A DNA stretch of 64,000 nt from Myxococcales bacterium (GCA_016794465.1 JAEUKA010000053.1:1-64000), one strand, 5' to 3'; shown: positions 8,558-17,978, numbered from the stretch's first letter. Made by a program: numbers and translations. Notes: generated from the letters alone by a model not told the origin.

Positions 8558-9820
8558 TTGTCTGCGGAATCCACTCCAAGTCCTTCAATCTCCTCTTTGT
8601 CCGGTAGCGCCATCGCCAAGCTGCTCATCACGCTGCTCTGTAGCGCGGCGGCGATCACGCTGCGCATCCAGCATGTCCATATCCCTCCCCTCGAAGCGCT
8701 CTTTCTCTTCGGTGGGGCGGTCCTCTCGGCGGCGTTTATCCTGGCCTGGGCTGCCGAAGCCCTGCAGGTGGACATTGCCAAGGGCCTGGCGATGGCGGTG
8801 CTGGCCTTCATCGCGGTGCTGCCTGAGTACGCTGTCGACCTGTATTTCGCGTCGATGGCTGCCAAAAATCCGGTGTACGCGCAGTACGCCGCTGCCAACA
8901 TGACCGGCTCGAATCGGCTGTTGATCGGCGTCGGCTGGTCGGTGGTGGCGCTGTGCAGCGTCTACGCGGCGATGAAAAAGCGCGACCCCAACACCCCCAA
9001 AGATCCGTCTCCCGGCGTCACACTGGGCGAGGGCTATGGCATCGATCTGGTGATTCTTGGCGCGGCGACGCTGTGGTCGCTGACGATGCCGCTGTTCGAG
9101 CAGATCGCGCTCTGGAACGGTGCGGGGCTGCTGGCGCTGTTTGCGTTTTACGTCTGGCGGGTATCCGGTGGTGCTGACTCCGAGCCCGAGCTGACCGGCG
9201 TCGCCCAAGAGCTGGGCAGTCTCCGTACAGTCCATCGTCGGACCAGTGTCGCGCTGCTGCTGCTCGTCGCGGGTGGTACGCTGATTGCCGCTGCCGAGCC
9301 GTTTGCCGAGGCCCTGATCGGTACTGGCGAGCGCTTTGGCGTTGATCGCTTCCTGCTCGTGCAGTGGCTGGCACCGCTCGCGTCGGAGGCCCCCGAGCTG
9401 CTGGTGGCGATCATCTTTGCGCTGCACGGTCGCGGCTCAGCGGGCATGGCTGCGCTGCTGTCGTCAAAGGTGAACCAGTGGACACTGCTGGTCGGGACGC
9501 TGCCGATTGCCTACTCGGTGGCGCTCGGGAAGCCGGGAGCGCTGCACCTGGACGCGCGTCAGGTCGGCGAGCTGGTCCTGACCGCCTCTCAGAGCCTGCT
9601 CGGCGTCGGGGTGCTGCTCAATGGCCGGCTCGAGGCCTGGGAAGCGATCGTGCTGCTGGTGCTGTTCCTGGTCCAGCTGCCCTTTCCGCAAGCCAGTGTC
9701 CGCTATGGGCTGTCGCTGCTGTATGTACTGCTCGCGATCTTGCTGTTCATTCGCTATGCGCGCTATGTGCCCGGTCACATCCGGCTCGCGTTTCACAAAG
9801 AGTCGTCCGACAAGGAATAG
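8558..9820 (+). CDS. Sodium/calcium (cation) exchanger family membrane protein
   Basis: A 420-aa polytopic inner-membrane protein of the Ca2+/cation antiporter family, probably exchanging Ca2+ or another cation for Na+ or H+. The two inverted alpha repeats are visible: AVLPEYAVDLYFA followed by NMTGSNRLLIG (about 86-126), and APLASEAPELLVAIIFA followed by KVNQWTLLVGTLP (about 271-310), each with the acidic residue expected in the transport site. The start is TTG 8558, supported by AGGTG at 8548-8552, five bases upstream; no in-frame ATG is available earlier. It ends 6 nt before the next ORF. Confidence 0.85.
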   Translation: MSAESTPSPSISSLSGSAIAKLLITLLCSAAAITLRIQHVHIPPLEALFLFGGAVLSAAFILAWAAEALQVDIAKGLAMAVLAFIAVLPEYAVDLYFASMAAKNPVYAQYAAANMTGSNRLLIGVGWSVVALCSVYAAMKKRDPNTPKDPSPGVTLGEGYGIDLVILGAATLWSLTMPLFEQIALWNGAGLLALFAFYVWRVSGGADSEPELTGVAQELGSLRTVHRRTSVALLLLVAGGTLIAAAEPFAEALIGTGERFGVDRFLLVQWLAPLASEAPELLVAIIFALHGRGSAGMAALLSSKVNQWTLLVGTLPIAYSVALGKPGALHLDARQVGELVLTASQSLLGVGVLLNGRLEAWEAIVLLVLFLVQLPFPQASVRYGLSLLYVLLAILLFIRYARYVPGHIRLAFHKESSDKE

Positions 9821-9826
9821 CCGGTG

Positions 9827-10789
9827 ATGCGGAGGGTGTCAGTTCAGCTGCGGCTGCTGCTCTCGCCGCTCAGTGGACTGCTCGAGCCGGCGCGCGATCT
9901 GGTCGCCCGGGCGCAGACTGCCTGCGAGAGCGAGCAGCGAGGGGCGATGCTGCGGGCGTTTGTCGAGCTGCATTCGCTCTGCGTGCCGCCACTCGACGCG
10001 CTGATCGAGCAGCGAGGTACGGCGCTGCGGTCGGCTGACCCGTCGGAACAGGAGCCGGTGGGAAGATCACCAGACGTTGCTTCGTCGGCGTGTCTGGGTC
10101 TGCTCGGGCTGTGGGATGAGCTTCTCGACGTGGACATCGAGCGCGAGAACCTGCTCGAGCTGCTGGCGCTTCACTCGGCAAACAGTGAGTCACCAAGTGA
10201 GCCGGCCTGTCCCGAAGGACTGGCTACTACGGAAGTGAACATCGTCGCACAGCAAGCTTGGCTAGAGCGGGTGCTGTCCGGGCGTGACCTGCCGCAGCGG
10301 CAGTGGTGGCGACGGCTGACTCGACGGGCACGCGGGCCGCTGGGCAATCGGGCGCGACTGACGGTCGAACGGCAAGCGCTGCGAGTCGTCGAGCAGCTGC
10401 CCGAGCTTGATCCACCGCTTAATCAAGATGCGACAACTTTCGTCGGTGAGCTGCGGGCCGGTGATCGACTTTCACTCGCGGTGCAGGTGCCGCTCCCCGG
10501 TCAGCTGGCGGTGCTTCATGCCAGCGGGAGCGCGCAGATCGCTCGGCTGGACATGGTGCTGCCCGAGACGGTGAGCGAAGAGGTCGTGCGTCGGCAGCAC
10601 GAGATCGTCGAGCTCTCTGGCGAGCTGGCCACCGAGCGAAATCCCGACGGTAGCATCGCGGAGCAGTCGCTGGTGGTGGTCTGGGTTCCTGAGGTGATGC
10701 CACCGTCGTGGATGGTCGACATGCTGCTGCGCCAAGGCGTTCCTCCCGAGGCCCGGGTGTGGCGGTATCTTTACCGGGTCATCGATTAA
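9827..10789 (+). CDS. Protein of unknown function (320 aa)
   Basis: No domain is recognised. The N-terminal half is predicted helical (LLLSPLSGLLEPARDLVARA, then LRAFVELHSLCVPPLDALI). The C-terminal half has beta-like stretches (DRLSLAVQVPLPGQLAVLH, EQSLVVVWVPEVMPPSW). No signal peptide or transmembrane helix is seen. ATG 9827 directly follows an in-frame GTG at 9824, either of which may serve. It lies 6 nt after the antiporter gene, so the two are probably cotranscribed, but this gives no safe hint of function. Confidence 0.65.
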   Translation: MRRVSVQLRLLLSPLSGLLEPARDLVARAQTACESEQRGAMLRAFVELHSLCVPPLDALIEQRGTALRSADPSEQEPVGRSPDVASSACLGLLGLWDELLDVDIERENLLELLALHSANSESPSEPACPEGLATTEVNIVAQQAWLERVLSGRDLPQRQWWRRLTRRARGPLGNRARLTVERQALRVVEQLPELDPPLNQDATTFVGELRAGDRLSLAVQVPLPGQLAVLHASGSAQIARLDMVLPETVSEEVVRRQHEIVELSGELATERNPDGSIAEQSLVVVWVPEVMPPSWMVDMLLRQGVPPEARVWRYLYRVID

Positions 10790-10885
10790 TTTTCCCGTCG
10801 CTGTCATCTGCTTTCCCGAGCCATTTTCCGGTCCGAAAAATTTACCGCGCCGCCGCCGAGTGGTATTTGGTGAAGTCTGCTACCC

Positions 10886-12421
10886 ATGATGCGCAGTCGT
10901 CGCCAGTCCATCCGTCTTAGCCTCGGTATCGGAGGTCGCTCACGGCCCAAGGCGCGCAGCGCACGGTCGCCGCAGCTGTTCGGTGCCGTCGGTATGCGCA
11001 GTGAGCGGCGGTCCGGTCAGAAGCTGTGGCAGAAGCTGCGGGCGCCGCTGCAGATCCTCGGCGCGCTGGCGGTGCTGCTGGTGATCAACCTTTATGTGCT
11101 CTATTACCGTCACGGCACGTCGCTGCCGGCCTTGCTCAAGCAGGCGGAGACGGGCCGAGCACTGAGCGCTCGACTGAGTGGTCCCGTCGGAACGCCGCCA
11201 CAGCCAAGCCGTCCGATGCGCAAGCCGAAGGTGCTGCCGCCACTGCCGGACTACCCGCGTGTCGTCGAGCAGCCGCTGCATGCGAGCGATACGCTGTCCG
11301 AGGTCTTGACGAAGGTGGCGGTGCCGCAGCGGCAGAAGCTGGAGCTGGAGTCGACGCTGCAAGGTGTCCTCGATCCGGGGGGCCTCGGTCCGGGCCAGTC
11401 GCTGACGTTCTTTTACGACCACGAAGATCGCCTGCAAGCGGTCGACTATCGGCTGACCGAGTCACTGGCCTATCACCTCGAGCGGGTTCAGACGGGCAGC
11501 GCCGATCGGTTTGTGCCGGTTAAGCAGACCCAGCCACTGGTGCTGTCGACGCAGCGGATCGAGATCAAGCTGGAAGCCAAGAGTGATCTTGTGGCCGCTG
11601 TGCAGCGAGCCGGCGAGGCTCCGGCGCTGGCGGCGCGGCTGTATGAAGTCTTGGCGTGTGAGTTTAACCTCTACAGCGACGCACAAGCTGGCGATCGGCT
11701 GCGGCTGCTGGTCGAAAAGCAGCACCTCGGTGAGCGATTTTATCGCTATGGGCGTCTCCTCGCGGTGGAGTATGTGTCAGCGACGGGCGGGGCGCGGACC
11801 CGACGACTGCGTGCCTTCCTGCGTACCGACAGCAGCCCTCCCAACGCTGGGGCCGCACCAGGCGCCGGTCAGCTGTACTTTGGCGATAGCGGCGACAGCA
11901 TCAGTCGTAACTTCTGCAAAGCGCCGATCTTGTGGAGCCGCAGCAGCCGTCCCATGCAGTCGAGCCATCCGATCCTTCAAGGCGATCGCGGGCGCTACCT
12001 GCTCGACTATCAGACGGAGGCCGCTGTGCCGGTCGTGGCGATTGGAGCCGGAAAGGTCAAGCTCGTGCCGGGTCGAGCCGGCAAGCCGCAGACGGTCATT
12101 GTCAGTCATCCCGGCGGCGTCGAGAGCAGCTACGGTCCACTCGGTCGGCTGGCGCGAGGTCTTGTCGACGGCCAAAGCGTTCGGCAGCGACAGATCTTGG
12201 GCTATGTCGCAACGGCACCCGGTCATGAGCTGTCGCACCTACGCCTACAGGTACGAGTCGGTGGGCGAGCGGTCGATCCAAGCAGGCTCAAGTCAAGCCG
12301 CGAGCCTGGAGTTCCCGACGGAGAACGCGCCGCCTTCATCGCCCAGAGCAACGAGTGGGCCGAAAAGCTGGCGCGCAGCGACGAGCCGGTTATCGCGATC
12401 CGTGGCGGTGAGTCGCGGTAA
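10886..12421 (+). CDS. Membrane-anchored M23-type peptidase homologue, catalytically degenerate
   Basis: A 511-aa protein with a basic N-terminal tail, one membrane helix (about 55-74, LQILGALAVLLVINLYVLYY) and a periplasmic part resembling OapA/LysM-like and M23 (LytM) domains. In the M23 domain the first motif reads HPILQGDRGRYLLDY (about 360): the His-Pro-Ile-Leu and the Asp remain, but the HxxxD zinc histidine is missing. The last motif reads HLRLQV in place of HLHxEV, losing the second histidine. It therefore should not bind zinc normally and may act as an amidase activator like EnvC or NlpD rather than cut peptidoglycan. The 3' end overlaps the convergent gene by 32 nt. Confidence 0.75.
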   Translation: MMRSRRQSIRLSLGIGGRSRPKARSARSPQLFGAVGMRSERRSGQKLWQKLRAPLQILGALAVLLVINLYVLYYRHGTSLPALLKQAETGRALSARLSGPVGTPPQPSRPMRKPKVLPPLPDYPRVVEQPLHASDTLSEVLTKVAVPQRQKLELESTLQGVLDPGGLGPGQSLTFFYDHEDRLQAVDYRLTESLAYHLERVQTGSADRFVPVKQTQPLVLSTQRIEIKLEAKSDLVAAVQRAGEAPALAARLYEVLACEFNLYSDAQAGDRLRLLVEKQHLGERFYRYGRLLAVEYVSATGGARTRRLRAFLRTDSSPPNAGAAPGAGQLYFGDSGDSISRNFCKAPILWSRSSRPMQSSHPILQGDRGRYLLDYQTEAAVPVVAIGAGKVKLVPGRAGKPQTVIVSHPGGVESSYGPLGRLARGLVDGQSVRQRQILGYVATAPGHELSHLRLQVRVGGRAVDPSRLKSSREPGVPDGERAAFIAQSNEWAEKLARSDEPVIAIRGGESR

Positions 12422-13472
12422 ACAGCAGAGCGATCCGAGGCTCTTTGCGAAACACGTACGCGCCACCCAGCCTGGCCTCGGCCATCAGCTCATGAAGTAC
12501 GGTGGCGGCCCGGTTGCGCAGATCCTCGATTGTCCGATGTTCATCCGTCGGAGTCTTGACTGAGTCCAGCTTGGCGGCGATCTTGCGTGACAGCTCGCGC
12601 GCCTTTTGCGCGATGTCGAGGCCCAGCCCTACCCGCGACAGCTGCGCTGGGTATGTCTCGGCAAGCAGCGCCAGGTCGAGCAGATCCCGCGCCAGATCGG
12701 CCAGGCCTTCTCCCTCGGCGATCGCGTCGAGCGACTCCATTACCTTGCGATCTTTGCGCAGCGTCAGCCGTGCCGCGAGAAGCAGCTGACTGCGCAGCTC
12801 CAGCGCCTGGCTGACCACCTTCAGGTCTGTCGGGGTGCTCTGCTTGCCGCGCTGCGATTCTAGCTGCGTCTGCGCTTCATGGAGCGCCTGCGCATACAGC
12901 TGCAGCCCCTGGAGCATCGCGTCCGAAAATCCAATCTTGGCCAGCCGCTCGGCGTAGAGCTTGGCGACCGCAAACAGGCCCAGCGCTTCGCTGACCAGCT
13001 GTGGGACCGGCAGAATCGGCGAGGTCACATGCTCTTTGGGAACTCGGCACAGCATGTCGGTTACCCGAGGCAGCACAGACGAGCCCAGCGTAAGCTGCGG
13101 CGCTGTTGCCAGTGGCGAGACTTTGGTCGCGCGCACAGCGGCTTTGGCGGACTTTTGGGGCGTTTTTGGCGTTTTTGGCGCGTTTTTGGGGGCTTTGGGC
13201 GCAGCTGGAGCCTTTGCTGGAGCCTTTGGGGAGGCTTCCGGCGCTTTGGGTGGCGATGTGGCAGCAGCCGAGGCCGGAGCCGGCGAGGTTCCTGCGGAGC
13301 TTGTGGCCGGCTTGGACTTGGCCGGCTTGGACTTGGCCGGCTTGGACTTGGCCGGGCTCTTCTTGGTCGGCTGGGCCAGCTCACGAAGTCGGGCCAGCGC
13401 TGTAGCTGTCGGGGCCGAAGTCGCGATGTTCAGAGGCTTTTTTCCAGGCTGTTTTGAAGGTGCTTTCGCCAT
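12390..13472 (-). CDS. Lys/Ala/Pro-rich basic protein with helical C-terminal domain, unknown function
   Basis: Codes for 360 aa. The first 130 residues are low-complexity and basic (AKSKPAKSKPAKSKPA, then PKAPKNAPKTPKTPQKSAKA), similar in style to histone H1-like or other nucleic-acid-binding tails. The rest is an ordinary helical domain with ELRSQLLLAARLTLRKDRK and DLARDLLDLALLAETYPAQL. No family is recognised. ATG 13472 has GGGGGAG about 12 nt upstream; an in-frame start at 13532 would add 20 unconvincing residues. The 3' end overlaps the convergent M23-like gene by 32 nt. The N-terminal repeat is encoded by perfect 15-bp DNA repeats. Confidence 0.7.
   Translation of the reverse strand: MAKAPSKQPGKKPLNIATSAPTATALARLRELAQPTKKSPAKSKPAKSKPAKSKPATSSAGTSPAPASAAATSPPKAPEASPKAPAKAPAAPKAPKNAPKTPKTPQKSAKAAVRATKVSPLATAPQLTLGSSVLPRVTDMLCRVPKEHVTSPILPVPQLVSEALGLFAVAKLYAERLAKIGFSDAMLQGLQLYAQALHEAQTQLESQRGKQSTPTDLKVVSQALELRSQLLLAARLTLRKDRKVMESLDAIAEGEGLADLARDLLDLALLAETYPAQLSRVGLGLDIAQKARELSRKIAAKLDSVKTPTDEHRTIEDLRNRAATVLHELMAEARLGGAYVFRKEPRIALLFTATHRHGSR
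13306..13350 (-). repeat. Three perfect 15-bp tandem repeats inside a gene
   Basis: The unit GCCGGCTTGGACTTG (+ strand) occurs three times without a mismatch, encoding the AKSKP motif on the minus strand. Perfect identity suggests recent slippage or amplification and possible length variation between strains. Confidence 0.9.
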
Positions 13473-13610
13473 ATCTAGCAAAACTCCCCCAATGTGGGGC
13501 GAGTCCGCAAGCGTCTTTGTAGGTTCATGCACAGCGAGGCCAAAGCCCGGTCGAGCCCTTTACAGGGCCGGGTCGCTGCTCTACGCTGAAGCTTCGCCTT
13601 CGGAGGCAAG

Positions 13611-14006
13611 ATGGCCAAGGGTATCGAGGACGTTCAGTCGTACCTGCTCAAAATGGATTTGCGCTCGGAGGAGCCCCGAGAGGGAATTTGGGTGCTCAGC
13701 GGGCTTGATGGCATCGACAAGCTGGTCATCACGCTCGCCGGTCCGGTGCTGGTGTTTCGCGTCAAGGTGATGGAGCTACCGCACCGCAACCGCGAGGATT
13801 TGTTCCGTACGCTGCTGGAGCTTAACGCCAGCGAGATGATGCACGGCGCGTACGGCGTCGAGGGTGATGCAGTCGTGATCTGCGACGCGCTGCAGCTAGA
13901 AAACCTCGACTATAACGAGTTTGCTGCAACCATTGATGACATCTCGCTGGCGGTCGCTTCGCATCACAGTCGACTCGGGAAGTTCAAAGATCCCCTGCCG
14001 GCGTAA
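13611..14006 (+). CDS. YbjN/CesT-like chaperone-fold protein
   Basis: Codes for 131 aa. The pattern DVQSYLLKMDLRSEEPREGIWVLSG..., ELPHRNREDLFRTLLELNA and ENLDYNEFAATIDDISLAVA fits the YbjN / type III chaperone-like (CesT) fold, a small alpha/beta domain that binds partner proteins; the match is by pattern only. There is no signal peptide. It sits 55 nt upstream of pspA on the same strand, so a role in the envelope-stress response is a reasonable inference. A Shine-Dalgarno-like GGAGG stands just before ATG 13611. Confidence 0.7.
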   Translation: MAKGIEDVQSYLLKMDLRSEEPREGIWVLSGLDGIDKLVITLAGPVLVFRVKVMELPHRNREDLFRTLLELNASEMMHGAYGVEGDAVVICDALQLENLDYNEFAATIDDISLAVASHHSRLGKFKDPLPA

Positions 14007-14061
14007 GCGCAGCAATCGAAGCGGAAACCCGAGCACGCTCACTACTTCAGAAGGATTAGCG

Positions 14062-14859
14062 ATGGGATTTTTCTCGCGTTTGGGGTCGCTCATCAAATCG
14101 AACCTGAACGACCTGATCTCGAAGGCCGAGGACCCGGAGAAGATGCTCAATCAGGTCCTGGTCGATATGAAGACCCAGCTTGTCGAGGCGAAGAAGCAGG
14201 TCGCGGTGGCGATTGGCGACGAAAAGCGCCTCAAGAAACAGTGGGACGAGCAGGTCGCGCAGGCCAAGGACTGGGAGCGCAAAGCGATGCTCGCGGTGCA
14301 AGCGGGCGACGACGAGCTGGCCAAAGAAGCGCTGTTTCGTCAAAAAGAGCACGAGGACTTGGCGACGCAGTTTGAGCAGCAGTGGACGACGCAGAAGGAT
14401 GCCGTCGACAAGCTCAAGGTGCAGCTGCGGATTCTGACGAACAAGATCGAGGAGGCCAAGCGCAAGCGCAACATCCTCATCGCCCGTCAGAAGCGCGCCG
14501 AGGCCCAGCGGGCGATTCAGAGCACGATGGCGGGGCTGTCCGACACGTCGGCGTTCGATACGTTCGACCGCATGGCGCAGAAGATCGATCAGCTCGAAGC
14601 CGAGACGGAAGCGAGCAGCGAGCTGGCCGGAGAGCTGGAAGGCGACTCGCTGACGCAGCGGTTTAAGGCGCTGGAAGCCAAGAAGACGCCGTCCGATCTC
14701 GCTCTCGTCGAGCTGAAGCAGAAGATGGGACTGCTGCCGCCGGCGTCGACCTCGGCACCGAAAGCCCTGCCGCAGACCGCGACCGCCCAAGCGGACGGAG
14801 AGTCGAAGTCTGCCGGGACGGGTGGCGAGTCCAAGTCCGATCCGGCCTCACCTTCCTAG
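14062..14859 (+). CDS. pspA: Phage shock protein A / IM30 family protein
   Basis: A 265-aa peripheral membrane coiled-coil protein of the ESCRT-III-like PspA/Vipp1 superfamily, protecting the inner membrane under stress. It starts with the family amphipathic helix MGFFSRLGSLIKSNLNDLIS, then KAEDPEKMLNQVLVDM and long charged helices (residues 30-220). The C-terminal 40 residues are Ala/Ser/Pro-rich and probably disordered. ATG 14062 has AGAAGGA at 14049-14055; the frame is open further upstream, but the family start is clear. No pspB/C or pspF neighbours are seen; the upstream YbjN/CesT-like gene may belong with it. Confidence 0.92.
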   Translation: MGFFSRLGSLIKSNLNDLISKAEDPEKMLNQVLVDMKTQLVEAKKQVAVAIGDEKRLKKQWDEQVAQAKDWERKAMLAVQAGDDELAKEALFRQKEHEDLATQFEQQWTTQKDAVDKLKVQLRILTNKIEEAKRKRNILIARQKRAEAQRAIQSTMAGLSDTSAFDTFDRMAQKIDQLEAETEASSELAGELEGDSLTQRFKALEAKKTPSDLALVELKQKMGLLPPASTSAPKALPQTATAQADGESKSAGTGGESKSDPASPS

Positions 14860-14892
14860 CGCTTGCGAATCAACGTCCGATCCATGGCTCCG

Positions 14893-15990
14893 TTACAACG
14901 GAAAGCGGCGCGCTGAGACGTTGTAGACAAGCCCAAGTGCCGCCATCACCGTCAGCACGGACGAACCTCCGTACGAGACGAGCGGCAGCGTCACCCCGAC
15001 CACCGGCGCCAGGCCAATCACCATCGCGATGTTGATGGTGACGTGCCAAAACAACAGCGCCGCGCAGCCCAGCACCAAGTAGCGACCAAAGCGATCCCGG
15101 CACGCCGACGCAATGTGCAGCGTCCAGAGGATCAGAAACAGGAAGCAGGCCAGCAGCAGCAGACAGCCGCACAGGCCCCACTCTTCGGCCCATACTGCAA
15201 ACGGGAAGTCCGTCCAGTGCTCGGGAAGGAACTGCAGGTGGTTTTGGGTGCCGCGCAGATAGCCCTTGCCAAAGAGCCTCCCAGAGCCAATTGCGAACAA
15301 GGCCTGCCGCGCGTGGTAGCCGGTGCCGGTCGGGTCCAGCTCGGGGTGCAGAAAGGTGAGCAGCCGCTTCTTTTGATATTCCTTGAGCCCAAAGCGCACG
15401 ACCAGGAAGGCTCCCGACAGCCCGACCGAAAACACCCACAGCTTGAGCTTGGGCGGCAGCGGCACCAGGAAAAACAGCGACAGCGCCAGCAGTCCACACA
15501 GCAGCGCCGTTCCCAGATCCGGCTGTTTGAGGATGAGCAGCGCCGGCACAATCCACAGTGCGTGCCACTTGAGGACGTAGCGCCACGGGCGATGCACGAG
15601 TCCCTGCGGATCGCTCGAAAACAGGTGCGCTCCGAGGAGAATCAGCGACAGCTTCATCAGCTCTGACGGCTGAATGCCATACGATCCCCAGCCGAACCAG
15701 CGCCGCGAGCCGTTGACGACCTTCCCGACGAGCAGTACCGCAACCAGCAGCCCTGTCACCCCCAGATACGCCGGCCACGCCAGTCGCTTGAGCAGCTGTT
15801 GATCGAGCACCGCCACCCCAACCAGCAGCACCAGGCCGATCGCGATCCACATTAGCTGCGACGAAAACATGCCCTTTGGCGCCACTCGCGTCGCCGAGTA
15901 CAGATTGAGCAGCCCAAGCCCAATCAGCGCCACCACCGCTGCCGTTAGCGGCCCGTCGACAAGCGACCAAGTGCGACGCAGCGCCGACAT
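14893..15990 (-). CDS. rodA: Rod-shape SEDS peptidoglycan polymerase RodA
   Basis: Polymerises lipid II into glycan strands during cell elongation, with PBP2 as its transpeptidase partner. The 365-aa protein has about ten membrane helices and SEDS signatures: GSYGIQPSELMKLSLIL, LKQPDLGTALL, GTQNHLQFLPEHWTDFPFAV and the C-terminal GVTLPLVSYGGSS. ATG 15990 is 5 nt after the mrdA stop, and the AAGG of its Shine-Dalgarno overlaps that stop. The frame is open beyond this start but there overlaps mrdA. It is the last gene of the mreBCD-mrdA-rodA operon. Confidence 0.96.
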   Translation of the reverse strand: MSALRRTWSLVDGPLTAAVVALIGLGLLNLYSATRVAPKGMFSSQLMWIAIGLVLLVGVAVLDQQLLKRLAWPAYLGVTGLLVAVLLVGKVVNGSRRWFGWGSYGIQPSELMKLSLILLGAHLFSSDPQGLVHRPWRYVLKWHALWIVPALLILKQPDLGTALLCGLLALSLFFLVPLPPKLKLWVFSVGLSGAFLVVRFGLKEYQKKRLLTFLHPELDPTGTGYHARQALFAIGSGRLFGKGYLRGTQNHLQFLPEHWTDFPFAVWAEEWGLCGCLLLLACFLFLILWTLHIASACRDRFGRYLVLGCAALLFWHVTINIAMVIGLAPVVGVTLPLVSYGGSSVLTVMAALGLVYNVSARRFPL

Positions 15991-15995
15991 CGACC

Positions 15996-17978
15996 TTATC
16001 TGGCTCCGGCAGAGGCCGGGAGCGTGGTGCGCAGCTTGATGGCGGGGCCTTCGGCGATCGGGCGCGGCTTGTGCTCGGGATCGATGCGATCGAAGTAGCC
16101 CTGGATGATGCGGGTTGCCGTCGGTGCAGCGACGTGACCGCCCAGGCCACCGTGCTCGATGAGAACAGCGACGGCAATTTTGGCATTCCGCGACGGCGAG
16201 TAACCGACAAACCATGCGTGATCGTTCAGCTGATCCCAGCCACTCGACTCGCCGCGACGGTTCTTGCGGACCTGTGCAGTGCCTGACTTGCCGGCGACAT
16301 CGAGCCCTTCGATAAACGCGGTGCTGGCGGTGCCCTTGTGATCAGCGACGACATCGACGAGTGCGCGACGGAGCCGCTCCAGCGACGAGGGCAAAATCGG
16401 CAGCTGGGCACGCAGCTGGGGCGCAAACTGCTCGACCGAGTCCCCCGACGGTGTCTCCAGCCTCTCAACGAGCATCGGCTGATAAAGCTTGCCGCCGTTG
16501 CCGAGCGCCGCGTAGGCCATCGCCAGCTGCAGCACCGACGCGCGCACCGCCCCTTGCCCCAGCGCCGTGTTGAGTGCGTAGCCGCCGCGAAACCCACCAT
16601 GTTGCTTGTAGTAGTCGAGTGTCGGCACAAACCCACTCGCCTCACCGAGCCCCAGGCCCATCGGCTGCCCGAAGCCAAACCGCTCCGCCCAGCGCGCCAT
16701 CCGCTCGAGGCCGACCTTCTCGGCGAGGTGATAAAAGTAGACGTTGCACGACTGCGACAGCGCCTCATGCAGCGGCACCGGACCGTGCGCTTTCATGCAG
16801 CGAAAGACATGGCGACCCAGCTCGTAGCGACCGTAACAGACCTGCTTTTGGTCGGGATCGATTAGCCCTTCTTCCAAGGCCGCCAGAGCCGGAATGATCT
16901 TGAACGTCGAGCCCGGGTAGTACGTCTCGCGCAGGGACTTGTCGAGGAGCGGCCGGAACGGATCGCTCTCCAGCCGCTGGGCCTCGCCGCGAGTCAGCCG
17001 ACCACCGAGGAGGTTCGGATCGGGACTCGGATACGACGCCATCGCCAGCACCCGACCCGTGTCCGCTTCAACCACCGCCGCCGCCGCCGAGGCATGCCGT
17101 GACAGCGCTTCCTCGACAATGTGCTGCAGATCCAGATCGATGGTCAGCACCGCCGTCAGACCCGGCTGTGGATCGCGTCGCATCTCCTGCGGGGCCAGCT
17201 GCGCCATCTTGCCCAGCTCGTTCTCGCTCTTGCGCCGGCCGTGTGCGTCGACGAAGATTCGCTCAAAGCCGGGGCTGCCGCGCAGCTTTTGCTCCAGCTT
17301 CTGCTCCAGCCCCGATCGTCCGACGTAGTCCCCGTGCTTGTAGCCGCGCTTGAGATCCTCGGGCCCCGCCATGTTGAGATAGCCGAGCAGGTGCGCCGCC
17401 GTCGCTTTTTGCGGATAGACGCGCCGAGTGCGGGCCTCGATGTCGATGCCGGGGAGTAGATCTTTTTCCGACTCCAGCGCCGCCAGCTGATCGCGACTGA
17501 TGTCTTCGGCGACGAGAACCTGCTTACTCGCCTCGCCGCCGCGCTTGCTACCGAGCTTCTTGGCCAGCGCCTCTCGCTGTTCCTCGGACAGCTTGAGCAA
17601 GCGAGCCAGGCGACCGAGCGTCACCTGCGACACATAGCGCGGCGTCGCATAGACATGGAACGTCGGACGGTTGTCCGCCAGCACTTCCCCGCGTCGATCG
17701 CGAATCTGACCGCGTACCGCCTCTAGCTCGCGCTCGCGGATGAAGTTGTTTGTACTCCGCTGTAGGTAATCGTCGCCAAGCAGGGCTTGCAGCTGCACAA
17801 GTCGACCGGCCAGCCCCAAAAAAGCGACCACCGCCACGCAGACGGCAATTCGCAGCGGCAGTGGTGCACGCAGCGAGGTCGCATTCGGCTCTCCAGACGA
17901 AGCACTCGACGGAGCGAGTGAGGTCGTAAGGCCGATGCGGAGGTCAAAGTGGAGCTTGCTGCGACGGAAAGGTTTCAT
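15996..17978 (-). CDS. mrdA: Penicillin-binding protein 2 (elongasome transpeptidase)
   Basis: Cross-links peptidoglycan during lateral wall growth. It is 660 aa, with a basic cytoplasmic tail, one membrane helix at about 45-65, a pedestal domain, then the transpeptidase domain. The three active-site motifs are present: PGSTFKI (catalytic Ser near 357), SQSCN (SxN, near 409) and VAGKSGTAQV (KSGT, near 563). The ATG at 17978 overlaps the mreD stop by 4 nt and rodA follows within 5 nt, so translation is coupled and RodA-PBP2 stoichiometry is likely set this way. Confidence 0.96.
   Translation of the reverse strand: MKPFRRSKLHFDLRIGLTTSLAPSSASSGEPNATSLRAPLPLRIAVCVAVVAFLGLAGRLVQLQALLGDDYLQRSTNNFIRERELEAVRGQIRDRRGEVLADNRPTFHVYATPRYVSQVTLGRLARLLKLSEEQREALAKKLGSKRGGEASKQVLVAEDISRDQLAALESEKDLLPGIDIEARTRRVYPQKATAAHLLGYLNMAGPEDLKRGYKHGDYVGRSGLEQKLEQKLRGSPGFERIFVDAHGRRKSENELGKMAQLAPQEMRRDPQPGLTAVLTIDLDLQHIVEEALSRHASAAAAVVEADTGRVLAMASYPSPDPNLLGGRLTRGEAQRLESDPFRPLLDKSLRETYYPGSTFKIIPALAALEEGLIDPDQKQVCYGRYELGRHVFRCMKAHGPVPLHEALSQSCNVYFYHLAEKVGLERMARWAERFGFGQPMGLGLGEASGFVPTLDYYKQHGGFRGGYALNTALGQGAVRASVLQLAMAYAALGNGGKLYQPMLVERLETPSGDSVEQFAPQLRAQLPILPSSLERLRRALVDVVADHKGTASTAFIEGLDVAGKSGTAQVRKNRRGESSGWDQLNDHAWFVGYSPSRNAKIAVAVLIEHGGLGGHVAAPTATRIIQGYFDRIDPEHKPRPIAEGPAIKLRTTLPASAGAR

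Noticed and set aside
10820..10850. A/T-flanked inverted sequence (ATTTTCCGG...CCGAAAAAT) as terminator
   Set aside because: Pairing is broken in the middle and the arms are mostly A-T; not convincing.
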